Shown: positions 37,441-49,455 of the stretch, one piece after another
Numbering within the stretch: the stretch's first letter is position 1
Layout: each line of letters opens with the position of its first letter
Source: Rusavskia elegans
Lineage: Eukaryota > Ascomycota > Lecanoromycetes > Teloschistales > Teloschistaceae
Reading direction: 5' to 3'
Length of the DNA stretch: 64,000 nt
Assembly (NCBI GenBank): GCA_011316305.1
Contig: SAUG01000153.1
Location: 1 to 64,000, forward strand
Notes under the pieces: generated by a model
What the model was told of the DNA's origin: nothing
What the model saw: the letters and a program-made list of their open reading frames with translations, nothing else
Databases searched by the model: none
Translations under genes and position numbers: made by a program

Positions 37441-40400
37441 TATATTAATAAATTATAATAAACTAATATTAGTTTTTATTTTCTATTTCGTTTCTATTTC
37501 TAATATTATCTTTATTTCATTTCGTATCGTATTCGTAGATTTTATTTTAAACGTATACTAGATCTTTACCAAATAGATATTACCTTTATTTAATAGAATA
37601 TTCTTTTTATTTAATTCTATAGATAATCTAATTGTTTTCGGTAACCCTATCTATAATAGCTTCGATTTCGAATTTCGGTTTATCGTCGATAAAATCGGAA
37701 AGGAAATATTCGGGTATAAAATTATCGCTTTCGCGACGTCGATACGGTTCTAGTAATACGATATTAAAAATAGGGTAAATTCTATACTTTCGAGGTAAAG
37801 CTAGTTAATACGTTAAAAGTCCGATTATTTCTAAAATAGTAAAAAGCCTAATAAATTTATCGGTAAATTTTTTACTCGGTTTTTTAAACTTTGAATTTCG
37901 GGTCGATAATATAATTAGGTCGCTAATATTATATTATTACCGTTTATAGTATTTATTATAGTATCGTTTTTTCATTTCGATAACGAAAACCTAATATTTC
38001 GTAATTTCGTTACGGATATTTTCTAGGTATTTAACTCTATTTTTAGTAACGGGGATTTCGTTTTCGTAGATATATTATTTAATTTAAAACTATATACATA
38101 GAATTTTATTACGTAAAATTTTAAAAGGAATTATACTAATAGTCGCGTTTAAATTCGATTTATATACGAAATCTATATATTTTAGTAAATTTACCTAATT
38201 ATCCTATATTTTATTATAGTAAATTCGGAAATAATATTCTAGGATTTAGTTCTACCGTTCGATTTATCTATTCGTCTACGAGTAGAAAACGGTACTAAAT
38301 CTACGCTTTATCTACATCTAGTAGTAAGATTCCGACTAAAACCTATTAGTAAAAAAAAAGCCTCGATTATTTACGATTCCGTTCGGGGATTCGAACTAAA
38401 AATAGATCTTTTTATAAAGTAAATTAACTAGTTCGGAAATAGTTAACGTTTTCGTCGAAAATAGATAAACCGCTATTTTAATATATCGATCGATAATTAC
38501 TAAGATTAAATCGTATACGTTATCTTTAAATTTACTAGACGATAAATCGATAATAAAATCTATACCAAATTCTTTCTAAAGCCCTTTTAACCTAGATAGA
38601 AACTTTAATTTACTATAAAGCTAATATCGGAGAACTTTAATACGTTAATAAATATCGTAAATTTTTATCTAGAAACGAATATTTTTATTTATTCCTAGCT
38701 AATAATCTTTACGGTTTAGAAATTTAGTTATCTTTTCTATATTAAAATAGCCCGCGAATAGATTATCGAAATTTTTATATAGGAGTTTATAAATAAAGAC
38801 TCGATTATTTAATATATAGATACGATTTTCGTACTATAAAAGATTTTTAAAGTCGAATTTCTACTTTTCCGCTTTTCGTAAACGTTTACTTGATATTAAA
38901 CTAGCGCGATAGTCGCGTATAAACTAGTCTATTTTTTAAAAAATCTAAATTAGTTTTTTAATAGAAAGGGAAGAAAGTTTATAAACCGTTTCCTAGATCG
39001 CTATAATTCTAGTAATAACGCGAAGCAGAAATTATTAGTAGAATATTATCCCGTTATTTTAGTTAAATTGTTTTCGCGCTATATTTACTATTAGGGTCGG
39101 TATATAGTTTATTTTATATTTATTTAAAATTTAAAGATTATTACGTTTTTTCTAGTTTTTTAATACTTTACTATAAAGGTCGATCGCTAATAAATTTAGA
39201 AAAAATCGTTTTTAAAATTTTTTCGATATAGATATTTCGTCTATATTACGTTAGAAAGTCGTATTTTTAGCGTTATCGTTTTATTCGGATAGAAAAAAAT
39301 TCCGAATTTTTCGTGAAAGCGAGCTATCGATATTTTCTACTAGCGTTAGTTTCGTCTATAACGTTAGTAGTAGTTAGATAAAATAATAATTAGTTATTTT
39401 ATAATTAAATCGTTTCGACGATATATTAATAGAGTTAAATTTACTAGTTTAATACGAGATAATAAATTTATATAAAGCTAGAATAATAATCTTATAAATC
39501 TACCTACTATTTAATTTTTTAACGTTTATAAAACTTTTAAAATTATTATAATCCGTTAGAACTTCGACGGTATAAAGATTCCTTTCGAGATAGTATCGCT
39601 ATTATTTAAAAGCGGTTACTATCGCGAAAAACTTCTAGTTATAAATTTTATAATATCGTTCGTAATTACTTAATTTTCTATTCTAAAATATATAGAAGTA
39701 TTTCTAATCGTATTTATAGAATTAGATTAATTTCGTAGTTATAGCGTATTAGGAAATATCGATTTTAACTCGAATTCTTTTTTTAGAGTCGAAGTATTAT
39801 AGAAGCGATATATTTTAAAATAATTTCTTAAAACGATTAAACGTATACTTTTCGACGTCGCCCTATAGAAACTATCCATTTTTAATATCTTTTTAGCTAT
39901 CGTTTAAAAAAGGGAAAAAGGGCTAGTAATTTAAATATACTTTACGATAAATTTTTGGAAGAAATTCGTAAAGCCTAAAAAAATTTAAACGTTATAGAAA
40001 GTTTCGGGTTTTAGTTATAAAGCTACTATATTAATACGATTTTTATTTATCGCTACTTCTATAAAAAACGCGAAATTCTAGAAATTCTATTTCTAATATA
40101 AAAAATTCGTATTTTACTAGATTAGCGTATAATTTAAAGCGGTAAAGTCGTTCGAAAACCTAGCGGACGTAATAAACGTATTTTTTCCGAAATTTCGAGT
40201 AAATTAAAATATTATCGAGATATACTATATAGGATACGTCGAGAAAATCGAATAAAGTTTTATTAATATAGGTTTAAAAAATAGCTAGCGTATTCGTAAA
40301 ACCGAACGATATTACTATATATTCGAAATAGCTATAGCGAATACGAAAAGCTATTTTTTATTTATCGTCGGGACGGATCCGTATTTTATAATAAATATTT

Positions 40401-42310
40401 TTTAAATTGAATTTTATAAAAACTACGTTTTTCGTAAACCTATTTAATATCTCGTTAATAAAAGATAAAAGATAACGATTCTTAATAGTATATTTATTTA
40501 GTTCCCGATAGTCGATATAAAGTCGTGATTCGCTATCTTTTTTAGATATAAATAGAATAGGCGTTTCCGTAAAGCTAGTAAAATAACGAATCTATTTTCT
40601 AGCTAACGTATCGATAAATAACTTTTAAAATACTTATAGTTCGATATTAAATAGGTTATAAAAGGACTCGTATAAAGGTTCGCTGGTTAGATTAATAGAG
40701 TATTTATTATCCAGAATATCTAGAAACCTTTCCGTTTTTTCCGTATTAAACTAATTATCGAAGTCGGCGAATTTCGAAAATCTACTTTACGTATTAACTA
40801 CGCCTAAAATAATATCGCGGGTCGTATCGCTATCGTTATTCTAGAAAATAGTAGACGCGAGAAAAACGTAGATAGTAGGTTTTTTCCGTAATTATTTCTC
40901 GAATATTTTAGTAGTATTAATTTCGAACGAAACGAAATTAATATTAAAACGCTAATATCGTAAACTATAGTCGATATAGATATAGTACTTTTCTAAACCA
41001 GATATATTCTAGATTATTTAAGATTCTACTTTATCGATCGCGTAAAAGGTATCTTGGAAAGTTCGTATCCGCTACTAGTAGTTAGTAATATAAAATTCTA
41101 TTTAATAAATTTTGTAGTAGAATTTTTTTTTCTCGTTTGTTTGTAAGAGTATAAGGAATTCGGCGTTCTATAAAAAAAATTATCTCTTTTTCGATAGCGA
41201 AACGCTAGTTAATTATATTTTATTCGACACCGTTATTAAAATGGATATTAGTTAGGTTAATTTTTACGATTCCTTCTAGTATTAAATAAGTCGGAAATAG
41301 AATATTTTTTAATTTAACTAACGGAAACTTTATTCCCGGCGACTATTTTTTTTCGGCGGGAATTTCGTATTTTCCGAACTATTAGTTTTCTAAACTCTAG
41401 TTTAGATATTACAGATAGGTATACTATTAGTATCTAATTTAGAAAAATTAGAATAATCTTATTTTAAATAGTCTAATTATTGGTAGTTATAATATTTAAT
41501 CTAACTATAATCTTTTTTTATAGAAACGCTATCGACTATAGTACGCCTCGGCTACGTATTTTTAGTACGATAGGAAAAGTTTATCCTCGCCGGTTTAGTA
41601 TTATTTTTATAGAATTTTTTATATCTCGAAATTTTCTCTTTTATATCTATTATAGTACTTACGCTATAGAAGTTTTCTAGTCGTTTAACAAGAGCGATTA
41701 GATCTATTATAATTATAAAGACTTTTTCCATTTCCAATATACGCTTTTATAAATCTATTCGAAAACGATTGTAAAATTTTATAACTCGATATTACTTAGA
41801 TATTTCCGATAATTAGAATTCGAAGTTAATAAAAAAAGTTTCGAAATTACGTACTAGTTAGTTTACGCGCTATTTATACGTATAGTACGTTTTCGATACG
41901 TCAAGAAATTAGTTAACTAAGTCCCTAAAAAAAGTCTTTTACTATTTCTCGAAATATTTTTAGATAATCGTATTAGCAAGATTATCGTTTACTTTATAGA
42001 TATACTATAGGTTTTCTAAGTCCCTTTTAAAATATTATATAGCGAATAAAATTTTATTCGAATCTATTAAAAAATCGTCTAGATTTAGGCGAAAACGGAT
42101 TTTAATTTCTCTAAACTAATCCGCGTATTCCCGTAAGAACTTACTATAGTAAAGCTTTATTTTTTTAAATTTAAACTTGGACTTTTTCGTAAAGGGTAGA
42201 AAAATACTCTCGATTCCTCTATATTTTAAAAATAAACGCGGTTTAAAGTCGCGATTCTATTATCGTTTCGACGTTGTATTTTTAAAATTTTAGTTACCCC
42301 GCTTAATAGT
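37441..42310 (-). pseudogene. Ty3/gypsy gag-pol remnant with chromodomain
   Basis: Minus strand, 5' end on the right. Gag lies at about 41360-42300; a 61-codon stretch at 41552-41737 (MEMEKVFIIIIDLIALVK...) is an in-frame Gag piece that escaped stops. RT: the active site at about 40196-40245 reads YIVYLDNILIYSK (second Asp to Asn). Integrase: at about 38240-38300 the signature reads TVFYS.TNR.IER.N with dots for stops, the decayed form of the gypsy HPQTDGQ-E-N box. Near 37740-37790 comes an LLEPYRRRE-type block, then EAIIDRVTENN and YRIK.KEYSIK, the start of a chromodomain as in chromoviruses. LTRs could not be defined. It is flanked on the right by the palindromic and tandem repeats at 42330. 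Confidence 0.82.
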
Positions 42311-42329
42311 ATCGGTATATCAGCATTTC

Positions 42330-42356
42330 CTAAAACCGGCTTAAAGCCGGTTTTAG
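42330..42356. repeat. 27-bp near-perfect palindrome
   Basis: CTAAAACCGGC-TTAAA-GCCGGTTTTAG: 11-bp arms pair perfectly around a 5-base AT centre. Lies just upstream of the gypsy gag start and next to the GGCTAAGAC repeats. GC-rich against the local background. Confidence 0.75.
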
Positions 42357-42512
42357 CTATCTCAGCCGTCTTAGCCGGTTCTCAGCCGATATAGCTAAAA
42401 GCGGCTTATAAGCGGCTTATTAGCCGGTTTCGGGTATACCCGAAGCTGTATAGCTGCGCGGCTAAGACAGCTAAGACGGCTAAACGGCTAAGACGGCTAA
42501 GACAGCTAAAAA
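42357..42512. repeat. GGCTAAGAC tandem repeats with inverted counterparts
   Basis: From 42453 to about 42510 a unit of about 9 bases (GGCTAAGAC, with variants GCTAAGACA and GGCTAAAC) is repeated six to seven times. At 42357-42400 the complement form (GTCTTAGCC, TCTCAGCC) occurs, and between them AAGCGGCTTATAAGCGGCTT is a separate short tandem. The block could fold into a long imperfect hairpin. It is non-coding and low in RIP signature. Confidence 0.7.
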
Positions 42513-43250
42513 GATTTAGAGATTCGATTTTAAATTTATTTAAATCTTTATTAGTAGTTAGTAGACCTATATACGCCTATATATAACGCTAGGCTAGCTT
42601 CGTCTAAATCGAAAATATTAGGTTTTTTTACTAGAATCTAACTAGATTAGGTCTAGCGTAGTTTATTAAATAGATATTTGACTTCCGTTATTCCCGCTTT
42701 TAGCGGCGGCCGTTAAATCTTATTTTCGAATTAGATTATATAAGTTTATTTTTAGCTTATATATAGATTCTATTTTAGGCTATTTACTAAGTAGATATTC
42801 GTAGTATAGATACTATTAGAGCTCTAATCTATCGAAAATCCACTTTTTGGATTTTTGGATTATTTGGATTTTTAGATTATTTGGATTGAGATGGCTGTCA
42901 GCCGGTCTAATCTAAAAATCCATTTTAGGATTCGCTGATATAACTTGTCGAAAGTAAATTAAGTATTTTATTTTAGCGGCTTTATTATAGTATTAAATCG
43001 CGATAATAATAGCGATATTAAAAGCTTCGTCGATTATATCGCGATCTAGATTAGGATTCTAGATTCTAGTAGTAGATATAACGCTAGTTAAAGTAGTCGT
43101 TTCCGTATATTTAATTATAGTTTCCTACCTATCGTCTAATAGAGGTTATATCAACGTATTTCTATCGCTATTATCGATATCCTTTATCTAAGACCTAGTT
43201 AATCTAACTATTCTAAATCCGGACTATTATTTTTAAGAAAAAAACGATTA
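42513..43250. other. AT-rich DNA with GGATTATTT-type minisatellite
   Basis: Contains a short tandem at about 42853-42890 (GGATTTTTGGATTATTTGG repeated with variants), followed by an inverted counterpart (AATCTAAAAATCC) near 42910. 42560-42760 has an LTR-like look, with a TATA-like segment on the minus strand, and could be the 5' LTR of the gypsy element on its left, but no partner was found. Confidence 0.4.
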
Positions 43251-43455
43251 GAATTATAAATAAAGTTATAATAGTATAGAGATAAAATTAATTAGATCTA
43301 TTTAGAATTAAAACTAATCGCTAAAAATTAAAAAAACTTAGGAGGAATCTTGTAATAATAGGAAAAGGCTAAGCCCGCGTATCGTATACGTAGCGTATTC
43401 GAATTGTTTTCTATTTTCGGGCTCGAAAACCTCGTGTATAACGTTTATATCAAAT
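43251..43455 (+). repeat. Direct repeat of 33225-33420, coding-like
   Basis: Shares AATTAAAACTAATCGCTAAA, GGCTAAGCCCGCGTATCGTA and CTATTTTCGGGCTCGAAAA-type blocks with 33225-33420. The plus-strand frame reads DKIN.IYLELKLIAKN, then AKPAYRIRSVFELFSIFG. It joins directly to the inverted arm at 43480, whereas in the left copy the coding-like sequence continues, so this side is probably an internally deleted or truncated copy. Confidence 0.6.
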
Positions 43456-43479
43456 GGCAAATTGACATTATATTAGAAA

Positions 43480-43915
43480 AAAAAGTTAGCGAAAAACACG
43501 TAGTGAAATATACTAGCGCTACCAAGCTATGAAATAATAGTAATTCTATAAATTATAGAGCTAGATTAAAGCTTTAAAATAAGTTCATTTTTAAAGGAAT
43601 CGAATAAAAAGTAACTAAATTATAGCTTTATAAAATTTTTACTTTCTATAACTTCTTTTACGCGATCGGGAACTCGAATCTCTAATCTATATATACTACC
43701 TAGTTTTCGTCTAATTTTAATTCTGATAGGCTTATTTTATAGCTACGATCTAGAGCTTTGAAACGCGCTTATTATTAATGAAATTAGACGAAAACTAACT
43801 GCGCTATAACCTAGGGAAATTTTAGCTCTATTTAATTTTTTTTTTAAAAGAATAAAAAAATTCAAAGCGAGTAATACTAGAGTTTCCGTTATATTCTAAT
43901 ATTACCCGATTTTAT
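43480..43915. repeat. Right arm of a long inverted repeat (partner 32550)
   Basis: Complement of 32550-33160 minus one copy of the 183-bp duplication. It contains the single-copy form of TTAGACGAAAACTAACTGCGC and the outer end GCGAGTAATACTAGAGTTT. CA and TG are kept somewhat better here (AACACGTAGTG, CTACCAAGC). Confidence 0.7.
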
Positions 43916-46705
43916 AATCGTCGACGTAAAACCCGTAGATATACTAGCGTAAATAAATATTATACAATTATTATAAAAGAAAATTGTAATTTAAATAAAT
44001 TTAAATTAAATTATAAATTAGTGGAATTTATATAAAAATTTTTATTATTCGATCGAAACGTTAAATTCAAAAAGCTATAATTTAACGCGGTATCGAATAC
44101 CAATACAATAATAATTTAATATATCGAAGAAGTAGCTATATTAAAAAGAAATATTATTACTATAATAAATATAGAAAGTATAATTTAAAAGAAAACGTTA
44201 TACCGTAAAAATATATAAATATAAATCATTATCTACTATAAAATTAGTAATAATTTTCGTTCGCTAAATATAGATATTCTATCGTCGTTTCTAGTTCCTT
44301 TCTATAACTACTAAATTACTACGAATTTTAAAGATAATTAAAACGGAAAAACTAATACGAAATAAATGAAATATTATAACGATTATATAAATCGTGATTT
44401 TCGCTTTATTTAAAAATTCAAATCGTAATTATTTGTATATAAAGTTATATTAGACGTAACGATTATATTACTAGAATTAACTATAGATTTTCTACTAGAA
44501 ATTTAAACGTTTTTAATACTAGTTTAAATAACTTCTAGCTTTCGCGCGTATATTCCGAATACGTTTTTAAAAATCTATATAATAAATTTCCGCGTTAAAA
44601 ATACGTTATTTATAAATTCGTTATAATATTATTTAGTTTATTTATAGTATTAATATACGATATCAAATCTATATTTTGAATTTTAACTTTATTATTTAAT
44701 TTATAAACTAGTACCTATTATATTAAAAGGCTAAAAAGTTTATATAAAAAATATTAAAAAACTACCATCGATATTTAAATAAATACTATTAAAACTAGTT
44801 AGTTTAAATAGATAATTTAGCCGGTACTATTTCGAATTAATACGAAAAAGCCGACGAAATATAATTCTATAACGTAAATACCAATAAAAAGCTACTAGAA
44901 AGTTCTAATAAAAAAAATTCGTTTATTTTCGATTAATATATCGTAACGAATAGAATATCGTACCGAAAAACGTATATTAAAAATACGAAAACGATCGAGC
45001 TAAATATTAAAATTAAAGGCGCGATAATAAAATAGATAATATCTTTATTTATTTGCGTTTTATAGGTTAAATTAGAAACGATATAGTTTAAAATATTCCA
45101 ATATAGACTAAGTTTGTAAAAATAAAAAAAAGTATTTTTTACTAACTTTTTTAAATTTTTAGTATACAACGTATTTATTATTTTAATATCGTATTAAGAG
45201 AACCACCTATTATTACTATATCTAGTTTATTTTTTTATTAAAAAAAACGTTTTCTACTAAAAGAAAAGCCTTATAATAATATATATAAAGAAATTAGTTA
45301 TTTATTTTTAGTAAATTTGTCGCTATTAAACTCGAAAAGTTACTAGAATAATTTTAGATTTATATCAATATTTATCGTTAGATTTAATAATACGGAAATC
45401 GTAAAAATAATCTAAAAAAACGTAAACTAGAAATATACTATCTAAATTATAAGCTTTATATCGCGCCTAATAACGAATTTCTATATTTAAATAAAAAATC
45501 GAATAATTATCGATAGTAAAATAGTAAATATAGTAAATATAGTTTAGAAAATAAATTTCTAGAAACTTTAAACTAAAATTAGTAATAAGCCGTTGAAAAA
45601 TTTAAACTACGAAAATACTCGAGTTAAATACGTAATCTAAAATACTACTTTTATAAAAGTTATAAAAATGGTTTATCTAATATATAATATCGTAATAGTA
45701 GTATTAATAGTAGATACTCTAATATAAAAAGCCTACTATAAAATATTTAAAGCCGACTAGATAATATTTTTCACTAAATCGCCGATTTATTATAGTATTA
45801 TCTAATAAAGGCGATCGAATAATAGTAATTAAAAAATAAAGTTCGTAGTTCGTACGTGGTTAAATAATATAAATATGAATTTAAAATATCGTAGTTCGTT
45901 TATATTTCATTTAAAAACGAGAACTTTATTATTCGTATCGTTAATATTCGCTATAAATCGATTATTTATTAGATATCTTTTTTTATAAAAGATAAACGTA
46001 TATATTTTATAATAGATTTTTTCTATAGGATATAGAACTATAATTACTTTATTATAAAGTCGAAAGTTTTCGATTTATTAGATAAACTCGTTTCGTAATC
46101 TTTCGACGCGCTATTTTTTTTTAAATCTAGATTTCGCTTTATATTAGTAATACGTTTCGTTAAAGAAATTTCTAAAATTTCTACCATTTTATCTCGCTCG
46201 ATAAATCTTTTAATAAAGATTTAATAATTCTAATTTATTATAATCGTTTAAATATCGTTTAAAAAAATCTTGAAAAAACTACGAATTTTCGGAATTACTA
46301 GATACAAAATTGATATATAAAAAAAAAATAGTATAATTAGTTTCGATTTTAAATATATTTTCTTTACTAATAGATAGTTAAAACGTATTTTTATAAATAT
46401 ATTAAATTTATAGTAAAAAAAAATTATAGTATATTAAAATATTTACGGCGTTTAAAATTAGATAAATCTAGTAAAAATTTCTACATCTAGTCCTAATATT
46501 AGCTATATTAAAACGGTCAAGTTCTTATATACTTTTTAATAAAGTTTTATTATAAAAAAAAGTTAAGCGATAATAGTATAAAAATAATATCAATAGCGAT
46601 ATTAAAATATATTTTTAGTATTAAATGTAAAAACTTTAAAAAACCGTAGACGTTGAAATTATATACTACTAATATTTTCTAAATTATAAATTATATATAT
46701 ATATA
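43916..46705. other. 2.8 kb unassigned RIP-mutated DNA
   Basis: No family recognised. A plus-strand frame at about 45880-46290 looks protein-like when RIP stops are ignored (FRRAIFF, FYHFISLDK), and a 78-codon minus-strand open stretch at 44933-45169 has one strong hydrophobic segment, but neither has a motif I can name. Probably one or more old transposons. Confidence 0.4.
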
Positions 46706-47127
46706 TGCGATTAATCATTCGGATTTTGATTTTAATCTTTTACGATTCTAACGTTAGAGGCGCTAAATCGATCAGATTACGTAATTATTTAGTACTTAAG
46801 TATTTTACCGAAAACTCGAATTAAAGACTTCCGAAGGAGCTAGATCTAAACTAAAACCTAGAGGGAAACCGTAATCTATTTAACTTTATTAATTAACTTA
46901 ATTAAGTTCGATCGATCGAGCTAGGCCGAGACGATCTACTATCTAGTCTTTCTATATTTTAAACTCTATAAAAATCGATTTAGTCGATAGAAAAAACTTA
47001 AGTATTAGATTAGCTTTCGAGGGATTCGAACCCCCGACTCGCTGGATTAACTCCGCTAATTCCGAGATAGAACGCGGATCCGTTAGGCTTCCAAGTCACG
47101 TAGCGTTACTACTACGCCACCAGGTCT
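46706..47127 (-). mobile_element. tRNA-derived SINE, copy 2
   Basis: A 422-bp copy of the SINE at 9275-9695, in the same orientation and collinear over its whole length. Polymerase III boxes are kept in RIP-altered form: the A-box complement is in 47103-47121 (GCGTTACTACTACGCC) and the B-box complement GGATTCGAACCC is at 47022-47033. The minus-strand 5' end reads AGACCTGGTGGCG. Differences from copy 1 are mostly C/T and G/A. The flanks are A/T-only (ATAATTTATATA on the right, ATAAATTATATA on the left), a possible but unprovable target duplication. Confidence 0.85.
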
Positions 47128-47139
47128 ATAATTTATATA

Positions 47140-48230
47140 GTATATTATTTCTTGCTAATAATAATTATATCGTTTATAGAACTAAAATTAAAATGTTCAA
47201 TAAATTTTCTTTTCTATACTAAAAATAAATATAATAAAATCTTTTTATTATTCGTAATAAATTTTGAAGTATATTATTATAAAATTGATTTTTATAAATA
47301 AATTTGAAGTTTTTTAGCGATATTTATATACGTATAAAACTTATTATTAATTCGGTTAATAAAATTATATATATTAAGGAAAAAAAATTTTTTATTTATA
47401 AAATTTTTATTTTCGCTTGTATCTATTAATTTATAGTTATAAAAACGGTCGAAATATTCTATATTTTCGACGGCGAATTATTAAGGTTTTTTTAAAACGT
47501 TATTATTATTATTAGTTTATTTATTTACTATAATTATTAAATTTTTTTTAAAGTTTATTAATGAAATAGTATTAATTTTTTGTAGTAAAGATATTTATTT
47601 TATTTTCTCCTCTTTATATTCGACGTATTTTTACTAGGTTAAATACTCGTATAAAATAAAAATTTACTCGATAAAAAACTATAGATTCTTTTAAATACCG
47701 ATACATTTTCCGTCTATTCGACTATCTATCGATATATAACGAGTTTTTATATATTAGAAAATTATATTCGTTTCTTTTTTAAAGATATATTATTTTAAAG
47801 ATTTTTATACGATTTAATAATAAAATTAATAATATTTTTCTATTTTTCGAATACCAGTTTAAAAATATTAGTATTAGATTTTTAAATATATTCGGCAATT
47901 TCGAAAGCAAATACAACAATCTAATTATATAAAGTAGATATATTATTTAAAACAACAATTTAAACTAGTAAAAATAAAGATAACTAGTATTTAAAACGAT
48001 ATTTAATTTTTCAAATTTCGATAATACTTTAATTTGTATTAGTATTATTAGTAATATAAAACTCGTAATTTATATACTTGATATAGTATTTTTAAAAATT
48101 ATATAAATAAAATAAAACTTCTATAAACTATATTTCTATTACAATAATTATTATTTATTGATTATATATAAAATAGATTAATTAAATTGCTAGCTAATAT
48201 AGATAGTAGTTTTTATATATATCGAAAAGT
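47140..48230. other. Unassigned AT-rich DNA
   Basis: No recognisable coding or repeat signal; strongly CA/TG-depleted. Confidence 0.5.
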
Positions 48231-48231
48231 A

Positions 48232-48425
48232 TACGAACGTAAACTAAATTAAATAAACGCTAGAATTAATTAGCTTTAACGTATTATTTTATTAAATAAT
48301 TTTAACGTCAACTAGCGAGAATTCTCTAATAGTTTAAATGGCTGGTTGAATTTATTTAAATCTAGACGAATCTAATATAAATCTGATATAAATATACTAA
48401 ATCTAATTTAGATTAATATTGATTA
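48232..48425. repeat. Left arm of long inverted repeat (partner 58530-58730)
   Basis: Aligns with the complement of 58530-58730: TAAACTAAATTAAATAAACGCT against TAAACTATATTAAATAGACGCT, then TTATTAAATAATT..AACGT, GAATTCTCTAATAGTTTAA and AATCTGATATAAAT-type blocks. Long terminal repeats of this kind suggest a Mutator-like or other long-TIR DNA transposon, but no transposase was recognised. Confidence 0.55.
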
Positions 48426-48589
48426 TAAAAAATAGTATACTAGCTGGCTAATATATTTTTTTATTTGTTTTTTTCGTTTTATCGATTTATAAAATTTTTT
48501 TAAAATTTTTCTAAATCCCGATTCGTAGTATTATAGATCGAATATATATGAAATGGATTGGTTGATTTTCTATTTAATTGCTGGCCGCA

Positions 48590-48744
48590 GACCTTTTGTA
48601 TACCGGAAAGCATACAGGCGCTAACTATATTAAATAAACGTTAAACCTATATAGATTTAACGTATTATTTTATTGAATAATTCCAACGTTAACTGGCGGA
48701 TATTTTCTAACAATTCCAATTGGATTAGTAATCCAAGCGATATC
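48590..48744. repeat. Second, less mutated copy of the 48232 arm
   Basis: Direct repeat of 48232-48345, with more CA/TG left: GGAAAGCATACAGGCGCTAAC, TTATTGAATAATTCCAACGTTAACTGGCGG. Its right side is broken by the TRIM insertion at 48745, and a TCTAATTGGATTCAATAA segment after 55580 may be its continuation. It looks like a separate, younger end of the same family. Confidence 0.55.
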
Positions 48745-48884
48745 TGTCAGGAACTGATATGACTATATAGTTAGCTTTAAGGAATCAAATTATAGATTTG
48801 ATTATTTAGTTTTTTAGCGTAGTTATAGACTATTTACCATACTGGATAACTAAGTAATAAGCTAGCTTATATACAGTCCTGATA
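48745..48884 (+). repeat. 5' LTR of TRIM
   Basis: 140 bp. Shows more RIP changes than its partner, for example GATTATTTAGTTTTTTAGCG where the right copy has GATTACTTGGTCTTTTAGCG. The preceding 5-mer is atatc (48740-48744). Confidence 0.8.
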
Positions 48885-49140
48885 TTTAATCAAATCTAAA
48901 ACGGTGTTTAGCGGCGCCAGTTCGAATCTACCACGAAGCACTGCGACTTTTAAACAAAAAGCAACGTAAAGTTCGTCATATCAATTGGATTCAGCTATGC
49001 AGCGGTACTGACACACAGTTATACGTCCTCGCTGTATGGGGGCCTTCTATATATAGTAGGGCAGTGGTGACATGTTTTCAGCATCTTTAGCGTACCCAGG
49101 CCCGGAAAGGGCGCTGGAAAGAACTTTAAAGGTAGAGAAA

Positions 49141-49280
49141 TGTCAGGAACTGACATGACTACATAGTTAGCTCTAAGGAATCAAGTTACAAACTTGATTA
49201 CTTGGTCTTTTAGCGCAGTTATAGGTTGCTTACCATACTGGATGACTAAGCAATGAACTAGCTTATATACAGTCCTAATA
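49141..49280 (+). repeat. 3' LTR of TRIM
   Basis: 140 bp, nearly RIP-free. It is followed by only 4 bases (ttta) before the gypsy LTR begins at 49285. Confidence 0.8.
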
Positions 49281-49284
49281 TTTA

Positions 49285-49455
49285 TATCAGAATCGATCTA
49301 GAACGAGTTATAGAAATATGATTAAATAGAATTTAAAAGCTAAAGATCTATATACAGCTGGTACGAAACCGGAGGTTTTATACGTACGCCAAGCCACTAG
49401 CTAGCGAACGACACGTAATACCAAATCTATATCAGATCCGTGTCAGATCTTGACA
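49285..49455 (-). repeat. 3' LTR (left copy) of gypsy 49285-55575
   Basis: 171 bp; on the minus strand it starts TGTCAAGATCTGACACGG and ends GATTCTGATA. It keeps ACGAACGACACG and CAGCTGG that other copies have lost. A 63-codon minus-strand open stretch (49427-49618) spans this LTR and the adjoining 3' untranslated region and is not considered a gene. Confidence 0.88.

Larger units (their letters stand above)
48745..49280 (+). mobile_element. TRIM: miniature LTR retroelement, 536 bp
   Basis: Two LTRs of exactly 140 bp (48745-48884, 49141-49280) flank only 256 bp of non-coding DNA. Each LTR starts TGTCAGGA and ends TCCTGATA or TCCTAATA (ancestral TCCTGACA, a perfect inverted end). A purine tract (AAAGGTAGAGAAA, 49128-49140) directly precedes the right LTR, so the element points to the plus strand. 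Just inside the left LTR is GGCGCCAGTTCGAATCTACCA, in the primer-binding-site area, whose complement begins TGGTAGATTCGAAC. No ORF. CA and TG are well kept, above all in the right LTR. Confidence 0.8.

Noticed and set aside
41480..41680. Small plus-strand ORF
   Set aside because: Antisense to the gypsy gag remnant, whose in-frame piece lies at 41552-41737 on the minus strand.
42453..42512. CRISPR-like array
   Set aside because: Unit of about 9 bases with no spacers; a minisatellite.
44933..45169. 78-codon membrane-protein-like ORF
   Set aside because: Hydrophobic Ile/Phe/Tyr-rich composition is expected from AT-rich DNA; no family motif, no homologous neighbour, no codon signal.
47000..47127. 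A second tRNA gene
   Set aside because: Same SINE head, with more RIP changes.
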